IMG/VR virus record: IMGVR_UViG_3300042731_003861
Location: 1 to 40,988 of that record
Length of the DNA: 40,988 nucleotides
Strand: one strand, 5' to 3'
DNA from: a virus
The translations under genes and the position numbers were made by a program. Below, piece after piece: positions 1 through 5,554 of this stretch. The number at the start of each line of letters is the position of its first letter. Position 1 is the first letter of the stretch. The notes under the pieces are model-generated. The model worked only from the letters and a program-made list of their open reading frames with translations, did not search any database and was not told where the DNA came from.

Positions 1-66
1 TCACGACCAAACAAGCACTGCAAGCTTACGAAAATAACGAGATTGAAAAAGGCGATTCGTTAAAAG
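1..66. repeat. Terminal direct repeat, left copy
   Basis: Bases 1-66 are identical to 40923-40988. The reading frame at the right end continues in phase into the left end, so the repeat most likely marks a circular or circularly permuted genome with a short assembly overlap. A true short terminal redundancy is possible but cannot be told apart here. Confidence 0.95.
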
Positions 67-356
67 CCGTGGTTGAGTATTACAATAATCTAGCTCCAAC
101 ATTAGCCGCCGCAATGGAATCAGGAGACATGAGCGCAATGACGCAAATAATTTCTGAATTCGTAGCGAAAAACGTGATTGCTAAGACTGAAACAATTACT
201 ATTGATGTAGCAACGGAACAGGCTAAATTAGATGCAATAATTGCCAATCAACAACGAATATTAGCAGATACGCAATTAGACGTTAAAGAGAAAGAAAAAG
301 AGTACAAGAAACTTGAAAAAGAAAAAAAGAAGATTCAGGACTTATTGAATCAATAA
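1..356 (+). CDS. Secreted coiled-coil protein, C-terminal part (joins 40772-40922)
   Basis: The frame is open from base 1 to a TAA at 354-356 and continues the frame that starts at 40772. Closing the circle gives a 168-residue protein. It has an N-terminal signal peptide (in the other part), an 'FTTKQALQAYEN' segment across the join, and a Lys/Glu-rich C-terminal coiled coil that starts near 'QAKLDAIIANQQ'. A GTG at 69 would allow a shorter product, but the in-frame join makes that unlikely. It lies between the tail fibre and the lysis genes, so it could be a fibre accessory protein, a periplasmic lysis factor or a spanin-like protein. No family recognised. Confidence 0.8.
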   Translation, partial: TTKQALQAYENNEIEKGDSLKAVVEYYNNLAPTLAAAMESGDMSAMTQIISEFVAKNVIAKTETITIDVATEQAKLDAIIANQQRILADTQLDVKEKEKEYKKLEKEKKKIQDLLNQ

Positions 357-363
357 AATATTG

Positions 364-371
364 TATCTTTA
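364..371 (+). promoter_or_regulatory. Promoter -7-like box TATCTTTA
   Basis: The box reads TATCTTTA and lies 37 bases before the ATG at 408. A TTG at 345-347 sits 16 bases upstream. The box is identical to those at 3927, 6189 and 22382. It would drive the tiny 408-491 gene and the lysis genes. The call is by motif only. Confidence 0.45.
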
Positions 372-407
372 TATTCAGGTGCACATAATATATAAATTTT
401 TAACATT

Positions 408-491
408 ATGAGAAAATACTCTATTATTCACAGAGATGACGATGAAGCTATTCACCCAACAAATCCACCTGGGGGAGGTGGAGGTAAATAG
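408..491 (+). CDS. 27-residue peptide with polyglycine tail
   Basis: A short ORF starts with ATG at 408 and ends with TAG at 489-491. The peptide begins MRKYSIIHRDDDEAIHP and ends in a Pro-Pro, five-Gly, Lys tail. It sits directly after the TATCTTTA box and 6 bases before the next gene, so translation is plausible, but at this length coding status is uncertain. No family recognised. Confidence 0.4.
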   Translation: MRKYSIIHRDDDEAIHPTNPPGGGGGK

Positions 492-497
492 TTTGAT

Positions 498-839
498 ATG
501 ATTATTAGAAATGCAATAGGACTATTATTAATATTAGCTTATTCTATATATCAGATATTTGGGAATCCTGATAATATGAATTGGTCTAAATATTATTTTA
601 TTTTATCTGGTCTTATTGCATTTTTTATTTGTTATTATTTATTGATAGCTTTTCGGGATAAGTTATTTAGAATTATAATAATAACATATGTAGGAATAAA
701 ATTATATGAATTTACTGGAACTTTGATTTGGTGTTTTAATTTGAATATATTTACACAATTAAATAAATCTATTGAATTATCAGTAATATTTACGGTATGT
801 TTATTTTTATTCTTGCTGATAAAACGAATAGGGTTATGA
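498..839 (+). CDS. Polytopic membrane protein, holin candidate
   Basis: This 113-residue protein is almost entirely hydrophobic, with about four predicted membrane segments (near residues 3-20, 32-50, 58-76 and 92-110) and few charges. It is the first substantial gene after the TATCTTTA promoter, overlaps the next gene by ATGA, and lies two genes upstream of the endolysin. Its size, topology and position fit a holin, but no sequence family is recognised. The minus-strand ORF at 790-1038 is a shadow. Confidence 0.7.
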   Translation: MIIRNAIGLLLILAYSIYQIFGNPDNMNWSKYYFILSGLIAFFICYYLLIAFRDKLFRIIIITYVGIKLYEFTGTLIWCFNLNIFTQLNKSIELSVIFTVCLFLFLLIKRIGL

Positions 840-1150
840 ACGATTGGTTGAAGAACAGACCTTCTTTAGCGTTTCTTTTAAATGCTAGTTTAACAATATT
901 GGCTGTAATTATAGCTTTTAAATTAAATTCCTGGGCTTCTGATAAGGAAAAAGTAGAAAATAGATTAAATATTCTTGAAGAAAAAAAGGCAACAACAGAG
1001 TATGTAGATAAAAAAGATAATGAATTGTCGAAAAACATACATATTCTTGAAACAAAATTAGATGGGAAAGCGTCTAAAGAAGATATAAACTTAATTCGTC
1101 AGGATATCCGAGATTTAAGAAAATGGATGATAGACGAATGGAAAAGATAA
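836..1150 (+). CDS. Single-pass membrane coiled-coil protein (holin or spanin candidate)
   Basis: I chose the ATG at 836, which overlaps the upstream stop as ATGA, over the longer 797 start. That gives 104 residues beginning MNDWLKNRPSLAF. One membrane segment covers about residues 9-30. The rest is a charged helical coiled coil ending in a basic 'LRKWMIDEWKR'. An N-terminal anchor with a long periplasmic or cytoplasmic coil next to an endolysin fits an Rz-like inner-membrane spanin or an accessory holin. Topology and role are inferred. Confidence 0.7.
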   Translation: MNDWLKNRPSLAFLLNASLTILAVIIAFKLNSWASDKEKVENRLNILEEKKATTEYVDKKDNELSKNIHILETKLDGKASKEDINLIRQDIRDLRKWMIDEWKR

Positions 1151-1154
1151 TATC

Positions 1155-1268
1155 ATGGATGCAAAAGTTGAAAAATATGCAAAATTTATTTGTTGGGCTA
1201 TTCCGATAATATTTGTTTTAGCTTGTTTCGCGATTGTTATTTTCGCTAATGTAAAACATTTAATGTAA
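1155..1268 (+). CDS. 37-residue single-pass membrane peptide
   Basis: The ATG at 1155 is preceded by the recurrent 'ATATC' context, and the TAA at 1266-1268 overlaps the next ATG (TAATG). The peptide MDAKVEKYAKFICWAIPIIF continues into one hydrophobic helix and ends 'ANVKHLM'. Tight coupling to the endolysin suggests a lysis accessory (small holin or antiholin), but no family is recognised. Confidence 0.6.
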   Translation: MDAKVEKYAKFICWAIPIIFVLACFAIVIFANVKHLM

Positions 1269-1705
1269 TGGGATATAAATTTAGCAAATCATCAAAATTA
1301 AAGCTTAAAACATGTCATAAAGACTTGCAGTTGATAATGAATACTGCAATAGAATTATCAGATATTGATTTTGGCATTGCAGAAGGATATAGATCATCCG
1401 AAAAACAATTACAATATTTTAATGAAGGTAAAAGTAAAATAGATGGTATTTCAAGAAAAGGAAAGCATAATTATCAACCTTCATTAGCTGTTGATGTTTA
1501 TCCTTTTATAAATGGTAAAGCAAAATGGGATAATGAAACATTAAGCTATCTTGCTGGCTTTATAGCTGGAATTGCTGAAATGCTTTTAAAGGATTGGAAG
1601 ATTTCACATAAAATAAGATGGGGTGGAAATTGGGATGCTGACGGAGAAATATTATATGATCAGTCATTTGATGATCGTCCTCATTTTGAACTTATAAATC
1701 CATGA
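1268..1705 (+). CDS. Endolysin, M15-type peptidase (L-Ala-D-Glu/VanY-like)
   Basis: This 145-residue protein belongs to the phage M15/VanY peptidoglycan peptidase family, which cuts the peptide cross-links of the cell wall using zinc. Visible signatures are 'EGYRSSEKQ' (residues 39-47), the zinc-site stretch 'KGKHNYQPSLAVDVYP' with H67 and D76, and 'DRPHFEL' with H139 as the third ligand. The single-domain length matches typical phage endolysins. It has no signal peptide, so it needs a holin. It starts on the TAATG overlap with the membrane peptide and overlaps the next gene by ATGA. Confidence 0.92.
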   Translation: MGYKFSKSSKLKLKTCHKDLQLIMNTAIELSDIDFGIAEGYRSSEKQLQYFNEGKSKIDGISRKGKHNYQPSLAVDVYPFINGKAKWDNETLSYLAGFIAGIAEMLLKDWKISHKIRWGGNWDADGEILYDQSFDDRPHFELINP

Positions 1706-2202
1706 TAAAAAAATTAGTCAAAATATTATTCGGAACAGAATTTGCATTTATTTATTTTCTTCTTAAATTTTTGAAAAAATTATATAACTACTTAAAAATA
1801 ATGTATATGAATGAAGGACTTATACCCGAAGAAAAAGCAAAAGAATTTGCAGATGTCATTGATGGATTAATACCATTTGATAAAATAGCTAAAAGACATA
1901 AAGGATTTTTTAAATTAGTTCTTAAAAGTGCTGAATTGGTTGACGGCAAATTGATCCTTGCAGGATTTGAATATGTTGATAATAAATATGCCGAACATCT
2001 CCCAGCAAGATTTAAGAAAATATATATTGATTTTGTGAATAATGTTGCAGATAAACAATTTGATAAAATTCAAGAATCAGCAGCAGAATTAATTAATGTA
2101 TTTGTAAATATTCCTGAGCTAAATGAAGGAGAAGAATTAGAATTGATTTCAGCAAATTTGATGGCAATTGTAAAAATCATTAAAAGAAAACTTGCTAAGT
2201 GA
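1702..2202 (+). CDS. Hypothetical protein with hydrophobic N-terminus
   Basis: This 166-residue protein overlaps the endolysin stop by ATGA (1702-1705). Residues about 6-33 are hydrophobic and basic and may be a membrane anchor. The remainder looks helical and soluble ('NEGLIPEEKAKEFADVIDGL', then acidic helices). An internal ATG just after the hydrophobic part ('MYMNEGLIPEEK') could give a soluble short form. As the last gene of the rightward block before the bidirectional hairpin, it is probably a lysis or late gene. No family recognised. Confidence 0.75.
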   Translation: MIKKLVKILFGTEFAFIYFLLKFLKKLYNYLKIMYMNEGLIPEEKAKEFADVIDGLIPFDKIAKRHKGFFKLVLKSAELVDGKLILAGFEYVDNKYAEHLPARFKKIYIDFVNNVADKQFDKIQESAAELINVFVNIPELNEGEELELISANLMAIVKIIKRKLAK

Positions 2203-2213
2203 TAAAATATAGT

Positions 2214-2221
2214 TACCTTAG
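2214..2221 (+). promoter_or_regulatory. Possible orphan -7 box (TACCTTAG)
   Basis: TACCTTAG followed by 'TATTG' resembles the TATCTTAG-CATTG at 10473. No gene lies downstream on this strand before the hairpin at 2283, so any transcript would be a short non-coding RNA of roughly 80 bases. This is weak. Confidence 0.2.
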
Positions 2222-2280
2222 TATTGTTTTCATTTTTATAATTTTTGATTTTTGATTAGTTTAATTTATTCACTTTCCGG

Positions 2281-2601
2281 TTAAGGCTCCCATTTGGGAG
2301 CCTTTCTTATTTGATTCAATACAATATCAAATTTCTTTTTAAATTCTGGATTAGTTTCATATAGCATATCAACCATTTTAATGCCATATACGGCAGTAGA
2401 ATGATCTTTATAATATAACTTACCACAATAATGAAAAGACTTCTTTAAACGGATTCTATTATACCACATACAAACATATCTTGCTTCAACTATATCTCTG
2501 TTTCTAGATTTAGAATAAATATCATCTATTTTTATATTCCAAACTTTTGAAACTACTGATTCAATCTTTTGTGGTAATCCTGGTATAGCGAAATAATTCA
2601 T
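2281..2601 (-). CDS. DnaA domain IV-like DNA-binding protein
   Basis: This 106-residue protein resembles the C-terminal origin-binding domain of DnaA without the ATPase domain. The match includes 'DDIYSKSRNRDIVEARYV' (about residues 26-43), in the place of the DnaA basic loop and helix, and 'KDHSTAVYGIK' (65-75), in the place of the DnaA signature DHTTVxxA. It probably binds DnaA-box-like DNA, either to act at a phage origin or to control host initiation. It is the last gene of the leftward operon, and its 3' end encodes the terminator hairpin at 2283-2304. Confidence 0.8.
   Translation of the reverse strand: MNYFAIPGLPQKIESVVSKVWNIKIDDIYSKSRNRDIVEARYVCMWYNRIRLKKSFHYCGKLYYKDHSTAVYGIKMVDMLYETNPEFKKKFDIVLNQIRKAPKWEP
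2283..2304. terminator. Bidirectional terminator hairpin
   Basis: A perfect 10-bp stem (AAGGCTCCCA / TGGGAGCCTT) encloses a 2-base loop and is followed on the plus strand by T-rich sequence. It lies between convergent transcription units and overlaps the last codons of the minus-strand DnaA-like gene, whose stop is at 2281-2283. It probably ends the late/lysis transcript from the left. Confidence 0.8.
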
Positions 2602-2602
2602 A

Positions 2603-2806
2603 TTAATTATTTCTTTTTAATAAAATAATATTGTCATTTTCTTTTATTGTAAATCTTTTAGTTTCTTTTTCACCTCTTTTTTGAATTATTATATAATTTT
2701 TACCTTCTGGCTTATTAATAACTATAAATGATTCCCTGCCATGAAGAACTAATTTTTTAGCAAATATATCTCCTTCAATTAATTCATGTGATTTAATAGA
2801 TTTCAT
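2603..2806 (-). CDS. Small hypothetical protein
   Basis: This 67-residue basic protein appears to be mostly beta ('GDIFAKKLVLHGRESFIVIN', 'KRFTIKENDNIILLKRNN'). It ends one base before the DnaA-like gene begins, so the two are probably co-transcribed. The beta pattern suggests a small barrel, possibly nucleic-acid binding, but no family is recognised. Confidence 0.65.
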   Translation of the reverse strand: MKSIKSHELIEGDIFAKKLVLHGRESFIVINKPEGKNYIIIQKRGEKETKRFTIKENDNIILLKRNN

Positions 2807-2817
2807 AATTATAAATT

Positions 2818-2976
2818 TTAATTAAATATATTTTTTTGGACAAATACAATATCACTTTTTTTAACTTCCATCTTTTTAGAAGTAGGAATAAGTACACACA
2901 TCACACTATCATCATTTATTTCAATAATGATTGCTTCCACATTATTTTTTAATATTATTTGATCTCCTATATTCAT
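2818..2976 (-). CDS. Small hypothetical protein (52 aa)
   Basis: This ORF starts with ATG (reverse strand, 2976-2974), overlaps the upstream stop by ATGA, and ends with TAA at 2820-2818. The product begins MNIGDQIILKNNVEAIII and is beta-rich, like its neighbour at 2603-2806. It may be another small barrel-like protein. The overlap with 2973-3176 supports translation. No family recognised. Confidence 0.6.
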   Translation of the reverse strand: MNIGDQIILKNNVEAIIIEINDDSVMCVLIPTSKKMEVKKSDIVFVQKNIFN

Positions 2977-3176
2977 TCTACGCCAAATAAAATATCTAAT
3001 TCATTCAATTTATCATCCAATAGCATTGGGGTTTTAAATTTAAAAATCTCCATTTCTATTTTATATCTAGACGTATTGTAATAGATAACTAAAGACTTTA
3101 ATCCATTAGACTTGTATTTTTTGATTGTGTTAAGTCTAATTCTGTCATCATTGATTTTTATAAAATCTTTTTTCAT
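2973..3176 (-). CDS. Small hypothetical protein (67 aa)
   Basis: The product begins MKKDFIKINDDRIRLNTIKK and has a basic N-terminal half and an acidic C-terminus ('LNELDILFGVE'). Its stop overlaps the next start (ATGA), a coupled arrangement typical of this operon. No family recognised. Confidence 0.65.
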   Translation of the reverse strand: MKKDFIKINDDRIRLNTIKKYKSNGLKSLVIYYNTSRYKIEMEIFKFKTPMLLDDKLNELDILFGVE

Positions 3177-3204
3177 GATTATTGATTTTTAATTATTAAT
3201 ATTA

Positions 3205-3414
3205 TTACATTTTAGCTAATCTTTCTTCATGTGATTTTAAAGCTATTAAATTACCTTTCATCCCTTCTCTGATAACAATTATATTATCGTCTCTTAAATG
3301 CTCTATATCGGCATCTTTTGCGCCTGTGAGAGTCTTTAATTTGATTTCATTCATGTAAATCCATTGTTTTTGCTTGAAATTGGATTCTAATATTTCAATT
3401 ATTTTGTTTTTCAT
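3205..3414 (-). CDS. Small winged-helix-like hypothetical protein
   Basis: This 69-residue protein (MKNKIIEILESNFKQKQWIY..) has a helix-turn-helix-like arrangement followed by a beta hairpin with 'IIVIREGMKGNLIALKS', as in small winged-helix regulators. Its start shares one base with the stop of the 3414-3566 gene. A DNA-binding role is inferred from predicted pattern only. Confidence 0.6.
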   Translation of the reverse strand: MKNKIIEILESNFKQKQWIYMNEIKLKTLTGAKDADIEHLRDDNIIVIREGMKGNLIALKSHEERLAKM

Positions 3415-3566
3415 TATTTAAAGATTATAGTTTTAGCATTAATTCTTATAGGCTTTTTAGCTTTCTCTTTCTCGTTGTTCTTTACTTTTTCAAGAATTTT
3501 TTGAGCTTTAGTTTTCAATTGTGATGGACTTGCTTCATAAATCCAATTTTCTTCTGCTTTCCCCAT
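3414..3566 (-). CDS. Small basic protein (50 aa)
   Basis: The ATG lies at 3566-3564 and the TAA at 3416-3414, which overlaps the next start by one base. The product begins MGKAEENWIYEASPSQLKTK and is very Lys-rich ('KVKNNEKEKAKKPIRI'). It is probably a small helical protein, possibly nucleic-acid binding by charge. No family recognised. Confidence 0.55.
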   Translation of the reverse strand: MGKAEENWIYEASPSQLKTKAQKILEKVKNNEKEKAKKPIRINAKTIIFK

Positions 3567-3577
3567 GATTTTTGATT

Positions 3578-3730
3578 TTAATAATAATAACCTTTCCTTA
3601 ATAATTTCAATCCAAACATTGCGCCTAATTTCTCATCAGACATATTCGCTAATTTCCGTTTTAATGTTTCATGCATTGAAACATCATAGTCCAGGAGAAT
3701 GTTTTTTATCAATTGATGTTTTTGTATCAT
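3578..3730 (-). CDS. Small helical protein, first gene of leftward operon (50 aa)
   Basis: The ATG lies at 3730-3728 and the TAA at 3580-3578. The product begins MIQKHQLIKNILLDYDVSMH and contains 'RKLANMSDEKLGAMFGLKLL'. It is the first gene after the leftward TAAGTTTG box and lies 11 bases before the next gene. No family recognised. Confidence 0.55.
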   Translation of the reverse strand: MIQKHQLIKNILLDYDVSMHETLKRKLANMSDEKLGAMFGLKLLRKGYYY

Positions 3731-3757
3731 TTTGATTGTCTTTGATTAATTCTTACA

Positions 3758-3765
3758 CAAACTTA
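3758..3765 (-). promoter_or_regulatory. Leftward promoter -7 box TAAGTTTG
   Basis: Read on the minus strand the box is TAAGTTTG, a perfect match to the Bacteroidota -7 consensus TAnnTTTG, 28 bases upstream of the first minus-strand ATG. A TTG lies at 3782-3780, closer than usual, so the -33 part is uncertain. Confidence 0.55.
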
Positions 3766-3926
3766 TAAATAAAGTTTCACAATTCCTATACATGGTAATT
3801 AATTAATTATTTTCAAATATTTTAAAATCTTCTGAAATATCTGTAAATACAAATGATCGAGCCATTTTAATTCTCATTCATGTTAAAAAACATATTTCTC
3901 ATGTGTGATAATTCAAAAAGTATTTA

Positions 3927-3934
3927 TATCTTTA
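3927..3934 (+). promoter_or_regulatory. Early rightward promoter -7 box TATCTTTA
   Basis: TATCTTTA followed by 'CAATATC' and an A/C-rich leader lies 31 bases before the ATG at 3965. The same box with a similar leader is found at 6189 and 22382. No clear -33 TTG is present, so activity may depend on an activator or on the nearby repeats. Confidence 0.5.
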
Positions 3935-3964
3935 CAATATCAAAACAAACAAAAACACACGGAT

Positions 3965-4219
3965 ATGAAAAACGAATTAATCAAAAAATTAGAGAACGAA
4001 TTTAAAACATACATCTACACAGAAGATCAAATCAAAGAATCAACAGATAGATATTGTGCTTGGCTAGATTCTGATAAAGATATCGCAGAAAAATACAGCC
4101 AGAGAATTGACTTATTAGAAAAAGAATTACAGGAACAAGTTGATTGTCTATGCAAGACATACAAAATAACATCAATTGAGTTTCTTGATCTTTTAATTGA
4201 GTGGGAAAGTAAAAATTAA
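3965..4219 (+). CDS. Small acidic coiled-coil protein
   Basis: I chose the ATG at 3965, after the 'GGATATGAAAA' leader, rather than the GTG at 3905, which would place the promoter box inside the gene. The product is 84 residues (MKNELIKKLENEFKTYIY..), charged and helical throughout. It is the first early gene to the right of the control region. No family recognised. Confidence 0.65.
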   Translation: MKNELIKKLENEFKTYIYTEDQIKESTDRYCAWLDSDKDIAEKYSQRIDLLEKELQEQVDCLCKTYKITSIEFLDLLIEWESKN

Positions 4220-4224
4220 GCGAT

Positions 4225-4416
4225 ATGAAAAACCGAGAAAAGAGAGAATTACTTAATATGCGTCTAAAAAATATAATTGAAACACAATGTGATTCAATTG
4301 GATGCAATAACTGCTCATATAAGCATTACGATGAACAAAATGAGGAAGATGGATGTGAAGCCACTAAATTAAATCTTGAAGTCATTAAATTGGAATTGGA
4401 AGATATTGATTTCTGA
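4225..4416 (+). CDS. Small cysteine-containing protein
   Basis: This 63-residue protein has a cysteine cluster 'CDSIGCNNCSYKH' followed by 'DGCEATK', a four-Cys pattern that could bind zinc. The ends are charged helices. It lies 5 bases after the preceding gene. No family recognised. Confidence 0.6.
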   Translation: MKNREKRELLNMRLKNIIETQCDSIGCNNCSYKHYDEQNEEDGCEATKLNLEVIKLELEDIDF

Positions 4417-4438
4417 TAATTAATTAAAAATAATTGAT

Positions 4439-4582
4439 ATGAAAGATAATCTTACAGAAGACGTAATCCAAAAAATGAAAGATGAAATGTATGAAATAGA
4501 ATGCGCAAGGAATAAATTCAAGCCAAAGAAAAAACAGGGGAGTAATTACACAAAGCCTAAAAAGAAAAGAAGAAAAAGATAG
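4439..4582 (+). CDS. Small protein with very basic tail (47 aa)
   Basis: ATG at 4439, TAG at 4580-4582. The product begins MKDNLTEDVIQKMKDEMYEI and ends in a run of Lys/Arg (KPKKKRRKR). The tail suggests nucleic-acid contact. It fills the gap between neighbours on the same strand, which supports it being real. The minus-strand ORF over it (4424-4630) is a shadow. Confidence 0.5.
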   Translation: MKDNLTEDVIQKMKDEMYEIECARNKFKPKKKQGSNYTKPKKKRRKR

Positions 4583-4587
4583 CAATG

Positions 4588-4613
4588 CTAATCGACTTAA
4601 ACAAACATAAAGA
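4588..4613 (+). repeat. 26-bp near-identical repeat, copy 1
   Basis: The segment beginning CTAATCGACTTAAACAAAC matches 23116-23141 with a single A/G difference. One frame of both copies reads L-I-D-L-N-K-H-K, so the repeat may be the remnant of a duplicated gene start, or a shared regulatory element. Copy 1 lies between genes, copy 2 just before a terminator. Confidence 0.7.
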
Positions 4614-4636
4614 TGAGCTATTAAAAACAAAATATC

Positions 4637-5119
4637 ATGAAAACACTAAGAAATTTATTTTTTATCACATTCGGAGCATTTTTATTTGCTCATATTCTTT
4701 CAGAAATAACAGGATATAAATTAAAAGATATTTTAGAAATAGAATATAATTCAACAAATCAAAATTTAATTTCTAATAATGATCAAGATATCATATTAGA
4801 GAGATGGTTCAGGGTTGAAAATAAAACAGGGGCATTAATACCTAATGGATCAATTGTTTATTTTTCAGGAATTGGAGATGAATATTTATTAATCGAATTA
4901 GCAAATGCAAATGATGTATGTAAAGCAAATTTACTTAGTATTACTTTAAATGATATTGAAAATAATTCTATAGGACTTGTTAAAGTGATCAATGAAAAAC
5001 CTAATATTATCAAAAAAGAATCAAACAGCGATTATATTATCATTTTTTTATCAATTACAACTATTGGAGTTTTAATATGGTTAATCAGAAAGAAATATTA
5101 CAAAAACATTAATAATTAA
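4637..5119 (+). CDS. Membrane protein carrying a tail-fibre-like domain
   Basis: This 160-residue protein has a hydrophobic helix at about residues 6-21, a soluble domain (about 43-123) and a second helix at 133-150 followed by a basic tail (RKKYYKNINN). The soluble part resembles residues 103-190 of the tail fibre at 36809-40753. Without gaps, W57-A91 matches fibre W122-A156 at 15 of 35 positions by my count, including 'NGSIVY' against 'NGSVVY'. The domain is probably displayed in the periplasm or at the cell surface, or the first helix is a signal peptide. It sits among early genes, far from the virion module. A role in superinfection exclusion or receptor masking is my inference. No known family is assigned for the whole protein. 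Confidence 0.8.
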   Translation: MKTLRNLFFITFGAFLFAHILSEITGYKLKDILEIEYNSTNQNLISNNDQDIILERWFRVENKTGALIPNGSIVYFSGIGDEYLLIELANANDVCKANLLSITLNDIENNSIGLVKVINEKPNIIKKESNSDYIIIFLSITTIGVLIWLIRKKYYKNINN

Positions 5120-5123
5120 AATC

Positions 5124-5552
5124 ATGGATGCAAAACAATTTCGTTTAGGAAACTATGTACAAAGCCACAATGGAATATTAACAGTTTCTGATTTAACAAA
5201 TGATATTAGTTGTTCGTTTAAAATCAGAGCATGGCAAGTAAATGGAGGTTCATTGGGTAATAGTGATGAATTTATAAAGCCTATCCCTCTTACAGAGCAA
5301 TGGCTAATTGACTTTGGATGTGAATGCAATGAATATAGCTCTGGAAAATATTACTCTCTGCAACTGATTGATAACTTATGGTTCTATTCTAATAAATTTG
5401 GGAATGGAATATGCACAAGTGAAATTGAATGCGCAACTTGCAGTAATTATGGAGAAGAAATAGATATTGTTAAAAATATTGAATTCGTTCATGTATTGCA
5501 AAATTGGTATTATATGTTTAAAGGCGAAGAATTAATACGTAAAAATAAATAA
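5124..5552 (+). CDS. Conserved Bacteroidota phage protein, 'PIPLTEQWL' family (copy 1)
   Basis: This 142-residue protein shares with 19178-19525 the N-terminal 'xxRLGNYV', a central 'KPIPLTEQWLxDFG' and the C-terminal 'VHVLQNWYYMFKGEEL' pattern. This family recurs in Bacteroidota phages and has no known function. This copy has extra cysteines ('GCECNEYSSG', 'CATCSN'). The start follows 'AAAATC' directly. Confidence 0.75.
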   Translation: MDAKQFRLGNYVQSHNGILTVSDLTNDISCSFKIRAWQVNGGSLGNSDEFIKPIPLTEQWLIDFGCECNEYSSGKYYSLQLIDNLWFYSNKFGNGICTSEIECATCSNYGEEIDIVKNIEFVHVLQNWYYMFKGEELIRKNK

Positions 5553-5554
5553 TC

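Larger units (their letters stand above)
3731..3964. other. Divergent control region between leftward and rightward operons
   Basis: The 234 bases hold no convincing gene. I see a leftward TAAGTTTG box (3758-3765), a rightward TATCTTTA box (3927-3934), an ATGTT-AAAA-AACAT inverted repeat (3880-3893) and two TTCTCAT copies (3871-3877 and 3896-3902). These could be operators for a phage repressor such as the XRE protein at 5555. An origin is possible given the AT-richness, but I see no clear DnaA box. Confidence 0.5.

Noticed and set aside
790-1038. 82-codon minus-strand ORF
   Set aside because: It lies over two coupled plus-strand lysis genes with ATGA overlaps and has poor composition.
4032-4630. 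Minus-strand ORFs opposite the small early genes
   Set aside because: Low-complexity hydrophobic shadows of Lys/Glu-rich plus-strand genes.
4584-4720. ATG ORF starting MLIDLNKHKDELLK
   Set aside because: It overlaps most of the start of the membrane protein at 4637 and becomes non-protein-like; better explained as the 26-bp repeat.
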